NCBI RefSeq assembly: GCF_034676725.1
Contig: NZ_JAUCBR010000004.1
Location: 511,501-575,500, forward strand
Source of the DNA: Denitromonas sp.
Lineage (GTDB): Bacteria > Pseudomonadota > Gammaproteobacteria > Burkholderiales > Rhodocyclaceae
Length of the DNA: 64,000 nt
Direction: 5' to 3'
The translations under genes and the position numbers were made by a program. Shown here piece after piece: positions 7,878 through 17,192 of this stretch; position 1 is the first letter of the stretch, and each line of letters starts with the position of its first letter. Below the pieces are notes generated by a model. It was not told the DNA's origin. It did not search any database and saw only the letters and a list, made by a program, of their open reading frames with translations.

Positions 7878-8699
7878 TCAGGCGCTGTGTTGCAGTTCTT
7901 TCTCGGCCTGCGCCTCGATATCGGCCAGCGCCTCGGCGGCGCGCTGGAGTGCCGGCAGGCGCGCGATCACCTTCTCGCGGTCCAGGCGCATCACCGGTGC
8001 CTGGATGGCGATGCCCATGTTCGAGCGGGCGTTGTGCCGGGGCACCAGCACCGCCGCGCACACCAGGCCGGGCAGGAACTCTTCGTCGTCCAGCGCGTAG
8101 CCCTGGCGCTTGACCGTCTCGATCTCTTCTTCGAGCGCTTCGAGCGTGGTCAGCGTCTTGTTGGTGAAGCGCTCGAGCGGCACATGGGCGAGCAGGCGGC
8201 GGCGTTGGGCCGGGCTCATCTGGGCGAGGAAGAGCTTGCCGCTGGCGGAGCAGTGCGCCGGCACGCGTGAGCCGGGGTGCAGGTAGAAGCGCAGCGGTGC
8301 GGCCGTCTCGACGCGGTCCAGATACAAGACCTCGCTGCCCGAGAAGGCGGTGATGTTGCAGCTCTCGCCCACTTCTTCCACGAGCCGGCGCAGCACCAGG
8401 TGGCGCGCGCCGTGCACGGTGTTGTTCAAGAGCAGGTTCTCGGCCAGGCGGCGCAGGCGCACGCCGGTGCTGTACTGGCGGCCATCGCCGTCGCGCTGGA
8501 TCATGCCGGCCGCCTCGAGCTGCTGGAGCATGCGGTGCAGCGTGGGCTTGGGCAGCCCCGTCTCTTCGACCAGCCCGTGCAGCGTGAAGAACTGGTCCTT
8601 GGCGGCGATCACTTCGAGCAGCCCGAACAGGCGCAGCGTCGGCGTGTCGCCGTCGATGCGCGGCAGCTCGGTGGGGGCGGTGGCGGTCGGTGCGTTCAT
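7878..8699 (-). CDS. IclR-family transcriptional regulator
   Basis: 273 residues. Residues about 20-80 are a winged helix (LFGLLEVIAAKDQFFTLHGLVEETGLPKPTLHRMLQQLEAAG). The rest is the IclR effector domain, with the HCSASGKLFLA motif and a C-terminal MGIAIQAP stretch. The ATG at 8699 is preferred over an upstream TTG because the protein then begins at a typical flexible N-terminus. It is transcribed divergently from xsc across a 168-base AT-rich gap that carries a sigma-70-like promoter flanked by two similar repeats. It is the first gene of the minus-strand operon and probably controls both directions. Confidence 0.88.
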   Translation of the reverse strand: MNAPTATAPTELPRIDGDTPTLRLFGLLEVIAAKDQFFTLHGLVEETGLPKPTLHRMLQQLEAAGMIQRDGDGRQYSTGVRLRRLAENLLLNNTVHGARHLVLRRLVEEVGESCNITAFSGSEVLYLDRVETAAPLRFYLHPGSRVPAHCSASGKLFLAQMSPAQRRRLLAHVPLERFTNKTLTTLEALEEEIETVKRQGYALDDEEFLPGLVCAAVLVPRHNARSNMGIAIQAPVMRLDREKVIARLPALQRAAEALADIEAQAEKELQHSA

Positions 8700-8743
8700 G
8701 GTGAGCCCATCATAGTGAATTGCAGTTATCAAGACAATACGTT

Positions 8744-8821
8744 TCGTTTTTTGAATTTTTCTCTTGACGGCGTGGCTTCTCCTGCCTACAGTTCAGGCAC
8801 ATCTCGTTTTTCGGAATTTTT
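8744..8821 (+). promoter_or_regulatory. xsc promoter with two flanking direct repeats (candidate IclR operator)
   Basis: A -35 element TTGACG (8764-8769) and a -10 element TACAGT (8787-8792) are separated by 17 bases, predicting a start near 8799. Two similar AT-rich repeats flank it: TCGTTTTTTGAATTTTT at 8744-8760 and TCGTTTTTCGGAATTTTT at 8804-8821, 60 bases apart. One lies upstream of -35 and one just past the predicted start, a common repressor/activator geometry. Assigning them to the adjacent IclR protein is inference. Confidence 0.55.
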
Positions 8822-8867
8822 CGTATCGTTTAACGAGAAGAACCCCAAACCCCGGAGAGAGACAATC

Positions 8868-10688
8868 ATGAGCGATCAGACCCCCCAAGCCAACCGTTCG
8901 GTGCCTGCCGGCCCGACCAAGATGACGCCCTCGGAGGCCTTTGTGGAGACGATGGTCTCCAACGGGGTGACCGACATGTTCGGCATCATGGGTTCGGCCT
9001 TCATGGATGCGATGGATATCTTCGCGCCGGCGGGCATCCGCCTGATTCCGGTGGTGCATGAGCAGGGCGCGGCGCACATGGCCGATGGCTATGCGCGGGT
9101 GTCGGGTCGCCATGGTGTGGTGATCGGCCAGAACGGGCCGGGCATCTCGAACTGCGTCACCGCCATTGCGGCGGCGTACTGGGCGCATACGCCGGTGGTG
9201 ATCGTGACCCCGGAGACGGGCACGGGCACGATGGGCCTGGGCGGTTTCCAGGAGTGCAACCAGCTGCCGATGTTCCAGGAGTTCACGAAGTACCAGGGCC
9301 ATGTGACGCATCCGGCGCGGATGGCGGAGTACACGGGCCGCTGCTTCGACCGTGCGATGAGCGAGATGGGGCCGACGCAGCTGAACATCCCGCGTGACTA
9401 TTTCTATGGCGAGATCACTTGCGAGATTCCGAAGCCGTCGCGTCTGGATCGCGGCCCGGGCGGCGAGCAGTCGCTCAATGCGGCGGCGGAGTTGCTGGCG
9501 ACGGCGAAGTTCCCGGTGATCATCTCGGGCGGTGGCGTGGTGATGGCCGATGCGGTCGAGGAGTGCAAGGCGCTGGCCGAGCGCCTGGGCGCGCCGGTGG
9601 TCAATAGCTACCTGCACAACGATTCCTTCCCCGCCAGCCACCCGCTGTGGTGCGGCCCGCTGGGCTATCAGGGCTCCAAGGCGGCGATGAAGCTGATGGC
9701 GCAGGCGGACGTGGTGGTGGCGCTCGGTTCGCGTCTGGGGCCCTTCGGCACGCTGCCGCAGCACGGCATGGATTACTGGCCCAAGCAAGCGAAGATCATC
9801 CAGATCGATGCGGACAACAAGATGCTGGGGCTGGTGAAGAAGATTTCGGTGGGCATCTGCGGCGATGCGAAGGCGGCGGCCATTGCGCTGACCGCGCGTC
9901 TGGCCGACAAGGCGCTGGCTTGCGATGCGAACCGGGCCGAGCGGGCGGCGACCATCGCCAGCGAGAAGGCGGCGTGGGAGCGCGAGCTGGACGAGTGGAC
10001 GCATGAGCGCGATCCGTTCAGCCTGGACATGATCGAGGAGAACGCGAAAGAGAAGCCGTTCTCGGGCGGCGAGTTCCTGCATCCGCGCCAGGTGCTGCGC
10101 GAGCTGGAGAAGGCGATGCCGGAAGACGTGATGGTGTCGACCGACATCGGCAACATCAACTCGGTGGCCAACAGCTATCTGCGCTTCGAGAAGCCGCGCA
10201 GTTTCTTCGCGGCGATGAGCTTCGGTAACTGCGGTTATGCCTTCCCGACGATCATCGGCGCCAAGGTGGCCGCGCCGCATCGCCCGGCGGTCTCTTACGC
10301 CGGTGACGGTGCCTGGGGCATGAGCCTGATGGAGACGATGACCTGCGTGCGTCACAACATCCCGGTCACGGCGGTGGTCTTCCACAACCGTCAGTGGGGC
10401 GCGGAGAAGAAGAACCAGGTGGACTTCTACAACCGCCGCTTCGTCGCCGGTGAGCTGGACAACCAGTCCTTTGCCGAGATCGCCCGCGCGATGGGCGCCG
10501 AGGGGATCACGGTCGACAAGCTCGAGGATGTGGGCCCGGCGCTCAAGCGCGCCATCGACATGCAGATGAACGAGGGCAAGACCACCATCATCGAGATCAT
10601 GTGTACCCGCGAGCTGGGCGATCCGTTCCGTCGCGATGCGCTCTCCAAGCCGGTGCGCTTCCTCGATAAGTACAAAGACTACGTTTGA
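8868..10688 (+). CDS. xsc: Sulfoacetaldehyde acetyltransferase
   Basis: 606 residues, the usual Xsc length. This TPP-dependent enzyme converts sulfoacetaldehyde and phosphate to acetyl phosphate and sulfite in the cytoplasm. Visible features are the N-terminal TPP-binding domain with catalytic Glu65 in VVHEQGAAHMADGYAR, and a TPP/Mg motif GDGAW at about 479-483 with its downstream Asn near 507. The Xsc-specific stretches GIMGSAFMDAMD and NRQWGAEKKNQVDFYN are also present. GGAGAGAG at 8854-8861 is the ribosome site, which fixes the start although the frame is open much further upstream. Xsc is the hub of taurine, isethionate and sulfoacetate dissimilation. Confidence 0.96.
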   Translation: MSDQTPQANRSVPAGPTKMTPSEAFVETMVSNGVTDMFGIMGSAFMDAMDIFAPAGIRLIPVVHEQGAAHMADGYARVSGRHGVVIGQNGPGISNCVTAIAAAYWAHTPVVIVTPETGTGTMGLGGFQECNQLPMFQEFTKYQGHVTHPARMAEYTGRCFDRAMSEMGPTQLNIPRDYFYGEITCEIPKPSRLDRGPGGEQSLNAAAELLATAKFPVIISGGGVVMADAVEECKALAERLGAPVVNSYLHNDSFPASHPLWCGPLGYQGSKAAMKLMAQADVVVALGSRLGPFGTLPQHGMDYWPKQAKIIQIDADNKMLGLVKKISVGICGDAKAAAIALTARLADKALACDANRAERAATIASEKAAWERELDEWTHERDPFSLDMIEENAKEKPFSGGEFLHPRQVLRELEKAMPEDVMVSTDIGNINSVANSYLRFEKPRSFFAAMSFGNCGYAFPTIIGAKVAAPHRPAVSYAGDGAWGMSLMETMTCVRHNIPVTAVVFHNRQWGAEKKNQVDFYNRRFVAGELDNQSFAEIARAMGAEGITVDKLEDVGPALKRAIDMQMNEGKTTIIEIMCTRELGDPFRRDALSKPVRFLDKYKDYV

Positions 10689-10697
10689 TGCCTGACC

Positions 10698-10749
10698 CCG
10701 GCACGCCCCTGAACGGGGTTGTGCCGGCAAGTCCCCGGCCCAGCCGGGG
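10698..10749 (+). other. Two hairpins between xsc and the exporter gene
   Basis: A hairpin with arms CCGGCAC-g-CCCC / GGGG-tt-GTGCCGG (10698-10727) is followed by CCCCGG / CCGGGG (10733-10749). No U-tract follows, so a stability or processing element that favours xsc mRNA over downstream genes is more likely than an intrinsic terminator. Confidence 0.5.
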
Positions 10750-10855
10750 CACCCAAACAACCGGATGGTGAAGGCCATGACCTTCACCGCCAACACGCCC
10801 CCCGGCCCCAACAGAGCCCTTGCCCCCGAGCCCGACAGCCCCGGACGGAGACACC

Positions 10856-11893
10856 ATGAGCACATCCACCACCGCCGCCCCGCCAGCCATGTTTGCCGAC
10901 ACCCGCAAGCTGGTGCCCGGCATCCTGCTGTGCGCCGTCATCGCGGTGGCCGCCACCTTCGTATCGGAGCACTACGGCGGCCCGCAGTTTCTCTACGCGC
11001 TGCTGATCGGCATTGCCTTCCACTTCCTCTCGGACAACGACAAGTGCATTCCCGGCATCGAGTTCTCGGCCAAGAAGCTGGTGCGTTTCGGCGTGGCCCT
11101 GCTCGGCGCGCGCATCGTCGCCAGTGACGTAAGCGACCTCGGCCTGCTCGGCGTGGCCGCGCTGGTCGGTGCGGTCGGCTTCACCATCGGATTCGGCCTG
11201 CTGATGGCACGCATCCTCGGCCTGCCCAGCAAGCTCGGCCTGCTCTCCGGTGGCGGCACCGGCATTTGCGGCATCTCGGCCACCATGGCCATCTCCGCCA
11301 CCCTGCCCTCGACCCGCGAGAACGAGCGCTACACCCTGCTCACCGCCATCGGCGTGGCCATCTTCTCGACCGTGGCGATGGTGCTCTACCCGCTGGTGGT
11401 CAAGACGGTCGGCATGAGCACGGCCGAGGCCGGCCTGTTCCTCGGCGGTTCGATCCACGACGTGGCCCAGGTGGTGGGCGCCGGCCTGATCATCTCGCCG
11501 GAAGTGGGCGATGCCGCCACGCTGTCGAAGATGTTCCGTGTCGCCATGCTGATGCCGGTGGTCGTCATCCTCGCGCTGACCTTCCACAAGGAACGCAAGC
11601 TGACCGAAACCGCCGGCGCCAAGGCGCCGCCCATCCTGCCGCTGTTCCTGGTGGTGTTCGCCGCGCTGGCCGCCGCCAACAGCATGGGCTGGCTGCCGGC
11701 CGAAGCCGTGGCGATCAGCTCCGACGTGTCGCGCTGGTGCCTGGTGATCTCGATCTCCGCCCTCGGCGTGAAGACCTCGCTCGAGAAGCTCGCCGAACTG
11801 GGCTGGAAGCCCATCGCCCTGATGTCCAGCGAAGCGATCTTTGTCGCCTGCTACATGCTGATCATCGTCTTTATCAGCCGCGCCATCGCCTGA
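10856..11893 (+). CDS. YeiH/UPF0324-family putative sulfate (sulfite) exporter
   Basis: 345 residues with about ten hydrophobic segments. Family landmarks include GGTGICGISATMAISATLPSTRE near residue 137 and GLFLGGSIHDVAQVVGAGLIIS near 200. This is the YeiH (putative sulfate exporter) family, distinct from the TSUP-type TauZ often found with xsc. ATG at 10856 follows a CGGAGACACC ribosome site; the upstream TTG extension is discarded. Directly after xsc and 17 bases before thiC, it plausibly exports the sulfite or sulfate released by sulfonate cleavage. The substrate is inferred from position. Confidence 0.82.
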   Translation: MSTSTTAAPPAMFADTRKLVPGILLCAVIAVAATFVSEHYGGPQFLYALLIGIAFHFLSDNDKCIPGIEFSAKKLVRFGVALLGARIVASDVSDLGLLGVAALVGAVGFTIGFGLLMARILGLPSKLGLLSGGGTGICGISATMAISATLPSTRENERYTLLTAIGVAIFSTVAMVLYPLVVKTVGMSTAEAGLFLGGSIHDVAQVVGAGLIISPEVGDAATLSKMFRVAMLMPVVVILALTFHKERKLTETAGAKAPPILPLFLVVFAALAAANSMGWLPAEAVAISSDVSRWCLVISISALGVKTSLEKLAELGWKPIALMSSEAIFVACYMLIIVFISRAIA

Positions 11894-11910
11894 ACACCGG
11901 AGACCTGAAC

Positions 11911-13851
<1,941 letters not shown>

Positions 13852-13853
13852 CC

Positions 13854-14063
13854 ATGAACGCCATCCAGATCGAACTCAACGGTCGGCCGCACCCGGCCGA
13901 CGCCAACTATACCTTGCAGGAACTGGTCGCCAAGCTCGGCCTGAGCGGCAAGAGCCTGGCCATCTCGATCAACCGCGAGGTGATCAAGCGCAGCGACTGG
14001 TCGAACCGCCGACTGAAGACGGCCGACCGCATCGAAATCGTCCACGCCATCGGCGGCGGCTGA
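13854..14063 (+). CDS. thiS: Sulfur carrier protein ThiS
   Basis: 69 residues from the ATG at 13854, just after the thiC stop (13849-13851); a GTG two codons earlier would overlap that stop. The ubiquitin-like fold is recognisable by LQELVAKLGLSGKSLAISINREVI, and the protein ends in IVHAIGGG, the di-glycine tail that is adenylated and thiocarboxylated. It donates sulfur to ThiG for thiazole synthesis. Confidence 0.93.
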   Translation: MNAIQIELNGRPHPADANYTLQELVAKLGLSGKSLAISINREVIKRSDWSNRRLKTADRIEIVHAIGGG

Positions 14064-14078
14064 ACCGGAGACTTCTGC

Positions 14079-14891
14079 ATGAACCTCAACGACCTGCCTG
14101 CGGGCGCCAACACCGACCACCAGCTGACCATCGCCGGCAAAACCTACGCCTCCAAGTTGCTGGTTGGCACCGGCAAGTACAAAGACTTCCAGGAAACCCG
14201 CGACGCCGTGGTGGCCAGCGGTACAGGCATCGTGACCGTGACGGTGCGCCGGGTGAACATCGGCCAGCACCAGGACGAACCCAACCTGCTCGACTTCGTG
14301 CCACCGGGCGAATTCACCATCCTGCCCAACACCGGCGGCTGCTATAACGCCGCCGACGCGGTGTACACCCTGCAGATGGCGCGCGAGATGCTGGGCGGCC
14401 ATGCGCTGTGCAAGCTCGAAGTGCTGGGCGACGAAAAAACGCTGTTCCCCAACATGCCCGAAACCCTGAAGGCGGCGGAAACGCTGATCAAGGACGGTTT
14501 CGACGTGATGGTCTACTGCAGCGACGACCCCATCCAGGCGAAGATGCTCGAAGACATGGGCTGCGTGGCGATCATGCCGCTGGCCTCGCTCATCGGCTCG
14601 GGCATGGGCATCCTCAACCCGTGGAATCTGTCGCTGATCATCGAGCAGACACAGGTGCCGGTGATTGTCGATGCCGGCGTCGGCACCGCCTCGGACGCGG
14701 CGATTGCCATGGAACTGGGCTGCGACGGCGTGCTGATGAACACCGCCATCGCCAAGGCACGCGACCCCATCCGCATGGCCCTGGCGATGCGCGACGCAGT
14801 GCGCGCCGGGCGCAACGCCTATCTGGCCGGGCGCATGCCCAAACGCTTTGCCGCCTCGCCGTCTTCGCCGATGGCCGGGCTGATGACCTGA
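14079..14891 (+). CDS. thiG: Thiazole synthase ThiG
   Basis: 270 residues forming a TIM barrel. It condenses deoxyxylulose phosphate, dehydroglycine and the ThiS thiocarboxylate into thiazole phosphate. Diagnostic parts are LLVGTGKYKDF at the start, the Schiff-base lysine segment CKLEVLGDEKTLFPN, and the phosphate-binding VDAGVGTASDAAIAMELGCDGVLMNTAIA near residue 205. It lies 15 bases after thiS. A thiamine-phosphate synthase and a dehydroglycine-forming enzyme (ThiO/ThiH) are not visible here and must be elsewhere. Confidence 0.95.
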   Translation: MNLNDLPAGANTDHQLTIAGKTYASKLLVGTGKYKDFQETRDAVVASGTGIVTVTVRRVNIGQHQDEPNLLDFVPPGEFTILPNTGGCYNAADAVYTLQMAREMLGGHALCKLEVLGDEKTLFPNMPETLKAAETLIKDGFDVMVYCSDDPIQAKMLEDMGCVAIMPLASLIGSGMGILNPWNLSLIIEQTQVPVIVDAGVGTASDAAIAMELGCDGVLMNTAIAKARDPIRMALAMRDAVRAGRNAYLAGRMPKRFAASPSSPMAGLMT

Positions 14892-14988
14892 GCGCCACGC
14901 TGCGCCGAGGCACAACAGTTTGCGGGCGCAGCGCAAAGCATTACTCTCGGGGCCAGATCCCACGGAACCACCCGCCCGAGTCGCCGCC

Positions 14989-16494
14989 ATGTCCACGAAG
15001 CCGCACACCACGCAATGGAGTCAATTCTTCCAGCGCTGGGCCAACACCGGCCTCAGCCTGCAGGGACAGATCCGCCAGATGCTGGTGTCGGTCATTCTTG
15101 ACGAGCAACACCCGGTCGAGGCGCCGATCCCCTCCAGCCGCGAGATGGCGACCCAGCTCGGCGTGGCGCGCAACACGGTCGTCATCGCCTACCAGCAGCT
15201 GGTCGATGAAGGCTATCTGGTCTCGCGCGAGCGCAAGGGCTACTTCATCAACACCAACATCCTGGCCGGCCGCGTCGAGCGCACCACGCCGCCGCGCCAG
15301 ACGCCGCTGGTGCCGCCGGAGTGGTCGCGGCGCTTCCGCTTCCGACCCACCGAGCAGCGCAACATCCAGAAACGCGCCGACTGGCAGCGCTTCCCCTACC
15401 CCTTCCTCTACGGCCAGTTCGACAGCTCGCTTTTCCCCATCGCCGACTGGCGCGAGTGCTGCATGAAAACCCTGAGCGTGCTCGAAATCAACGAGTGGGC
15501 GCAGGACATGATCTTCCGCGACGACGCCTCGCTGGTCGAACAGATCCGCACCCGCGTATTGCCACGCCGCGGCGTGTGGGCCAGCAACGAGGAGATCATC
15601 ATCACCGTCGGCGCGCAGCAGGCGCTGTATCTGCTGGCCGACCTGCTGGTCAGCAGCGACACGCCGGTGGGGCTGGAGTCGCCGGGCTACCCCGACGCCC
15701 GCAACATTTTCAGCAGCCGCAGCCAGCGCATCGTCAATCTGCCCATCGACGCGGGCGGCCTGCAGGTGAGCGATGCGCTGTATGCCTGCGACTATATCTA
15801 TGTCACCCCCAGCCACCAGTGCCCGACCACGGTCACCATGCCGATCGAGCGTCGCCACGCCTTGCTGGAGATGGCCGAGAAGGCCGACTTCATCCTGATC
15901 GAGGACGACTACGAGAGCGAAAACCGGCTGCATGGCGACCCGCTGCCCACGCTCAAGAGCCTGGACCGCAGCGACCGGGTGATCTATGTCGGCAGCCTGT
16001 CCAAGAGCATCGCCCCCGGCCTGCGCCTGGGCTATGTGGTGGGCCCGGCCGAGCTGATCACCGAGTTGCGCGGCATCCGCCGGCTGAACCTGCGCCACCC
16101 CACCGTCTACATGCAGCGCGCCTTTGCGCTGTTCCTGTCACTGGGCCACCACGACGCCCTGCTGCGCCGGCTCTCGGCCGCCTACCGCCAGCGCGCGCAA
16201 CGGCTCCTCGACGCATTGTCGGCGCATCTGCCCGAAGTGCAGGCCACGCCGGTGTCGGGCGGCGCCTCGTGCTGGGTGCGCGGCCCGGACTGGCTGGACG
16301 CAGCCGAGCTGGCCCGCGCGGCCGCCGAACTGGGCGTGCTGATCGAGCCCGGCAGCGTGTTCTTCAATCAGGACGCTCCGCCGACCAACTACTTCCGGCT
16401 GGGCTTCTCGTCGATCGACGATGAGCAGGTCGCGCCTGGCATCGCCTTGTTGGGCCAGGCGCTTCGCGCCCTGGCACCACGCAAACAAGGCTGA
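14989..16494 (+). CDS. tauR: MocR-family (GntR-aminotransferase) regulator, TauR-like
   Basis: 501 residues. The N-terminal winged helix of the GntR type spans about residues 20-95 (IPSSREMATQLGVARNTVVIAYQQLVDEGYL). It is fused to a class-I aminotransferase domain with the PLP-lysine at residue 339 in GSLSKSIAPGLRLGY. Such proteins bind PLP and respond to an amine substrate; TauR of Rhodobacter and Paracoccus controls taurine genes. Its place between thiG and the taurine dehydrogenase/TRAP genes supports the TauR assignment. The ATG at 14989 is preferred over an upstream in-frame alternative that lengthens the N-terminus without homology. Confidence 0.85.
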   Translation: MSTKPHTTQWSQFFQRWANTGLSLQGQIRQMLVSVILDEQHPVEAPIPSSREMATQLGVARNTVVIAYQQLVDEGYLVSRERKGYFINTNILAGRVERTTPPRQTPLVPPEWSRRFRFRPTEQRNIQKRADWQRFPYPFLYGQFDSSLFPIADWRECCMKTLSVLEINEWAQDMIFRDDASLVEQIRTRVLPRRGVWASNEEIIITVGAQQALYLLADLLVSSDTPVGLESPGYPDARNIFSSRSQRIVNLPIDAGGLQVSDALYACDYIYVTPSHQCPTTVTMPIERRHALLEMAEKADFILIEDDYESENRLHGDPLPTLKSLDRSDRVIYVGSLSKSIAPGLRLGYVVGPAELITELRGIRRLNLRHPTVYMQRAFALFLSLGHHDALLRRLSAAYRQRAQRLLDALSAHLPEVQATPVSGGASCWVRGPDWLDAAELARAAAELGVLIEPGSVFFNQDAPPTNYFRLGFSSIDDEQVAPGIALLGQALRALAPRKQG

Positions 16495-16616
16495 CGCAAC
16501 GCATATTTTTCGCGTTTTACGTCAATGTGTTACGGCTAACTTTTGTCGTCATCGCCTCGCCTTCGCCATGCCTGACCGACCGGATAGCACCACCTCTGGC
16601 CATGTCGGCGCATCGG

Positions 16617-16649
16617 CTGGACCAAACGATTCCATCCAACTGGCTCTAA
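16617..16649 (+). promoter_or_regulatory. Candidate TauR direct repeats upstream of tauX
   Basis: CTGGACCAAA at 16617-16626 and CTGGCTCTAA at 16640-16649 are direct repeats spaced 23 bases start to start, in the 263-base gap before the taurine dehydrogenase genes. They resemble, from memory, the direct repeat reported for TauR in Rhodobacter capsulatus. Nothing else convincing is seen in the gap. Confidence 0.35.
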
Positions 16650-16757
16650 GGGATTGGGCCAGCACCTCGTAGTCTGAACTCCACAACATTCCGGCGATAA
16701 CGCCAGAGCGCCCCCCACAGAAGCGCCCGGCCATCGTCGCAGCCCAAGGAGATTCAG

Positions 16758-17159
16758 ATGTCGAACGCAGCCCAACCCACCGCCGAATTTCTCGCCGCCT
16801 TCGCCGAGGCCTGGAACCGTCACGACCTCGACGCGCTGATGAGCTTCATGGCCGACGATTGCGCCTTCCACGCCACCGCCGGCCCCGACGAACTGGGTCG
16901 CAGCTTCATCGGCCGCGAGGCCGTGCGTCAGGGCTTCGAGCTGGCCTGGCAGACCTTCCCCGATGCCGCCTGGCTCGATGGCGACCATTTCGTGGCCGGC
17001 GACCGGGGCGTATCGGAGTTGACCTTCTGCGGCACCAAGGCCGACGGCACCCGCATCGAGGCGCGCATGGTGGATATCTTCACCTTCCGCGACGGCAAGA
17101 TCGCGGTAAAGAACGCCTTCCGCAAGGATCGCCCGCCGGTCGCCACGGCCAGCCGCTGA
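16758..17159 (+). CDS. tauX: NTF2/SnoaL-like protein, probable taurine dehydrogenase small subunit TauX
   Basis: 133 residues with an NTF2-like (ketosteroid-isomerase) fold: FAEAWNRHDLDALMSFMADDCAFHATAGP at the N-terminus and VDIFTFRDGKIAVKNAFRKDR at the C-terminus. A very good AAGGAGAT ribosome site precedes the ATG at 16758. TauX proteins paired with the flavoprotein TauY are, as I recall, of this fold. The TauY-like gene follows after 33 bases, so this is read as the small subunit. On fold alone it could be any NTF2-like enzyme, so the name rests on context. Confidence 0.65.
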   Translation: MSNAAQPTAEFLAAFAEAWNRHDLDALMSFMADDCAFHATAGPDELGRSFIGREAVRQGFELAWQTFPDAAWLDGDHFVAGDRGVSELTFCGTKADGTRIEARMVDIFTFRDGKIAVKNAFRKDRPPVATASR

Positions 17160-17192
17160 TCCCGCCGACGACGCTCACCAAGGACACCCACC

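Noticed and set aside
8277..8867. In-frame upstream extension of xsc
   Set aside because: It overlaps the iclR gene on the other strand and the promoter; the ATG at 8868 has a good ribosome site and fits known Xsc length.
11894..11910. TPP riboswitch before thiC
   Set aside because: Only 17 bases separate it from the exporter gene, too short for a THI-box, and none of its conserved bases are seen.
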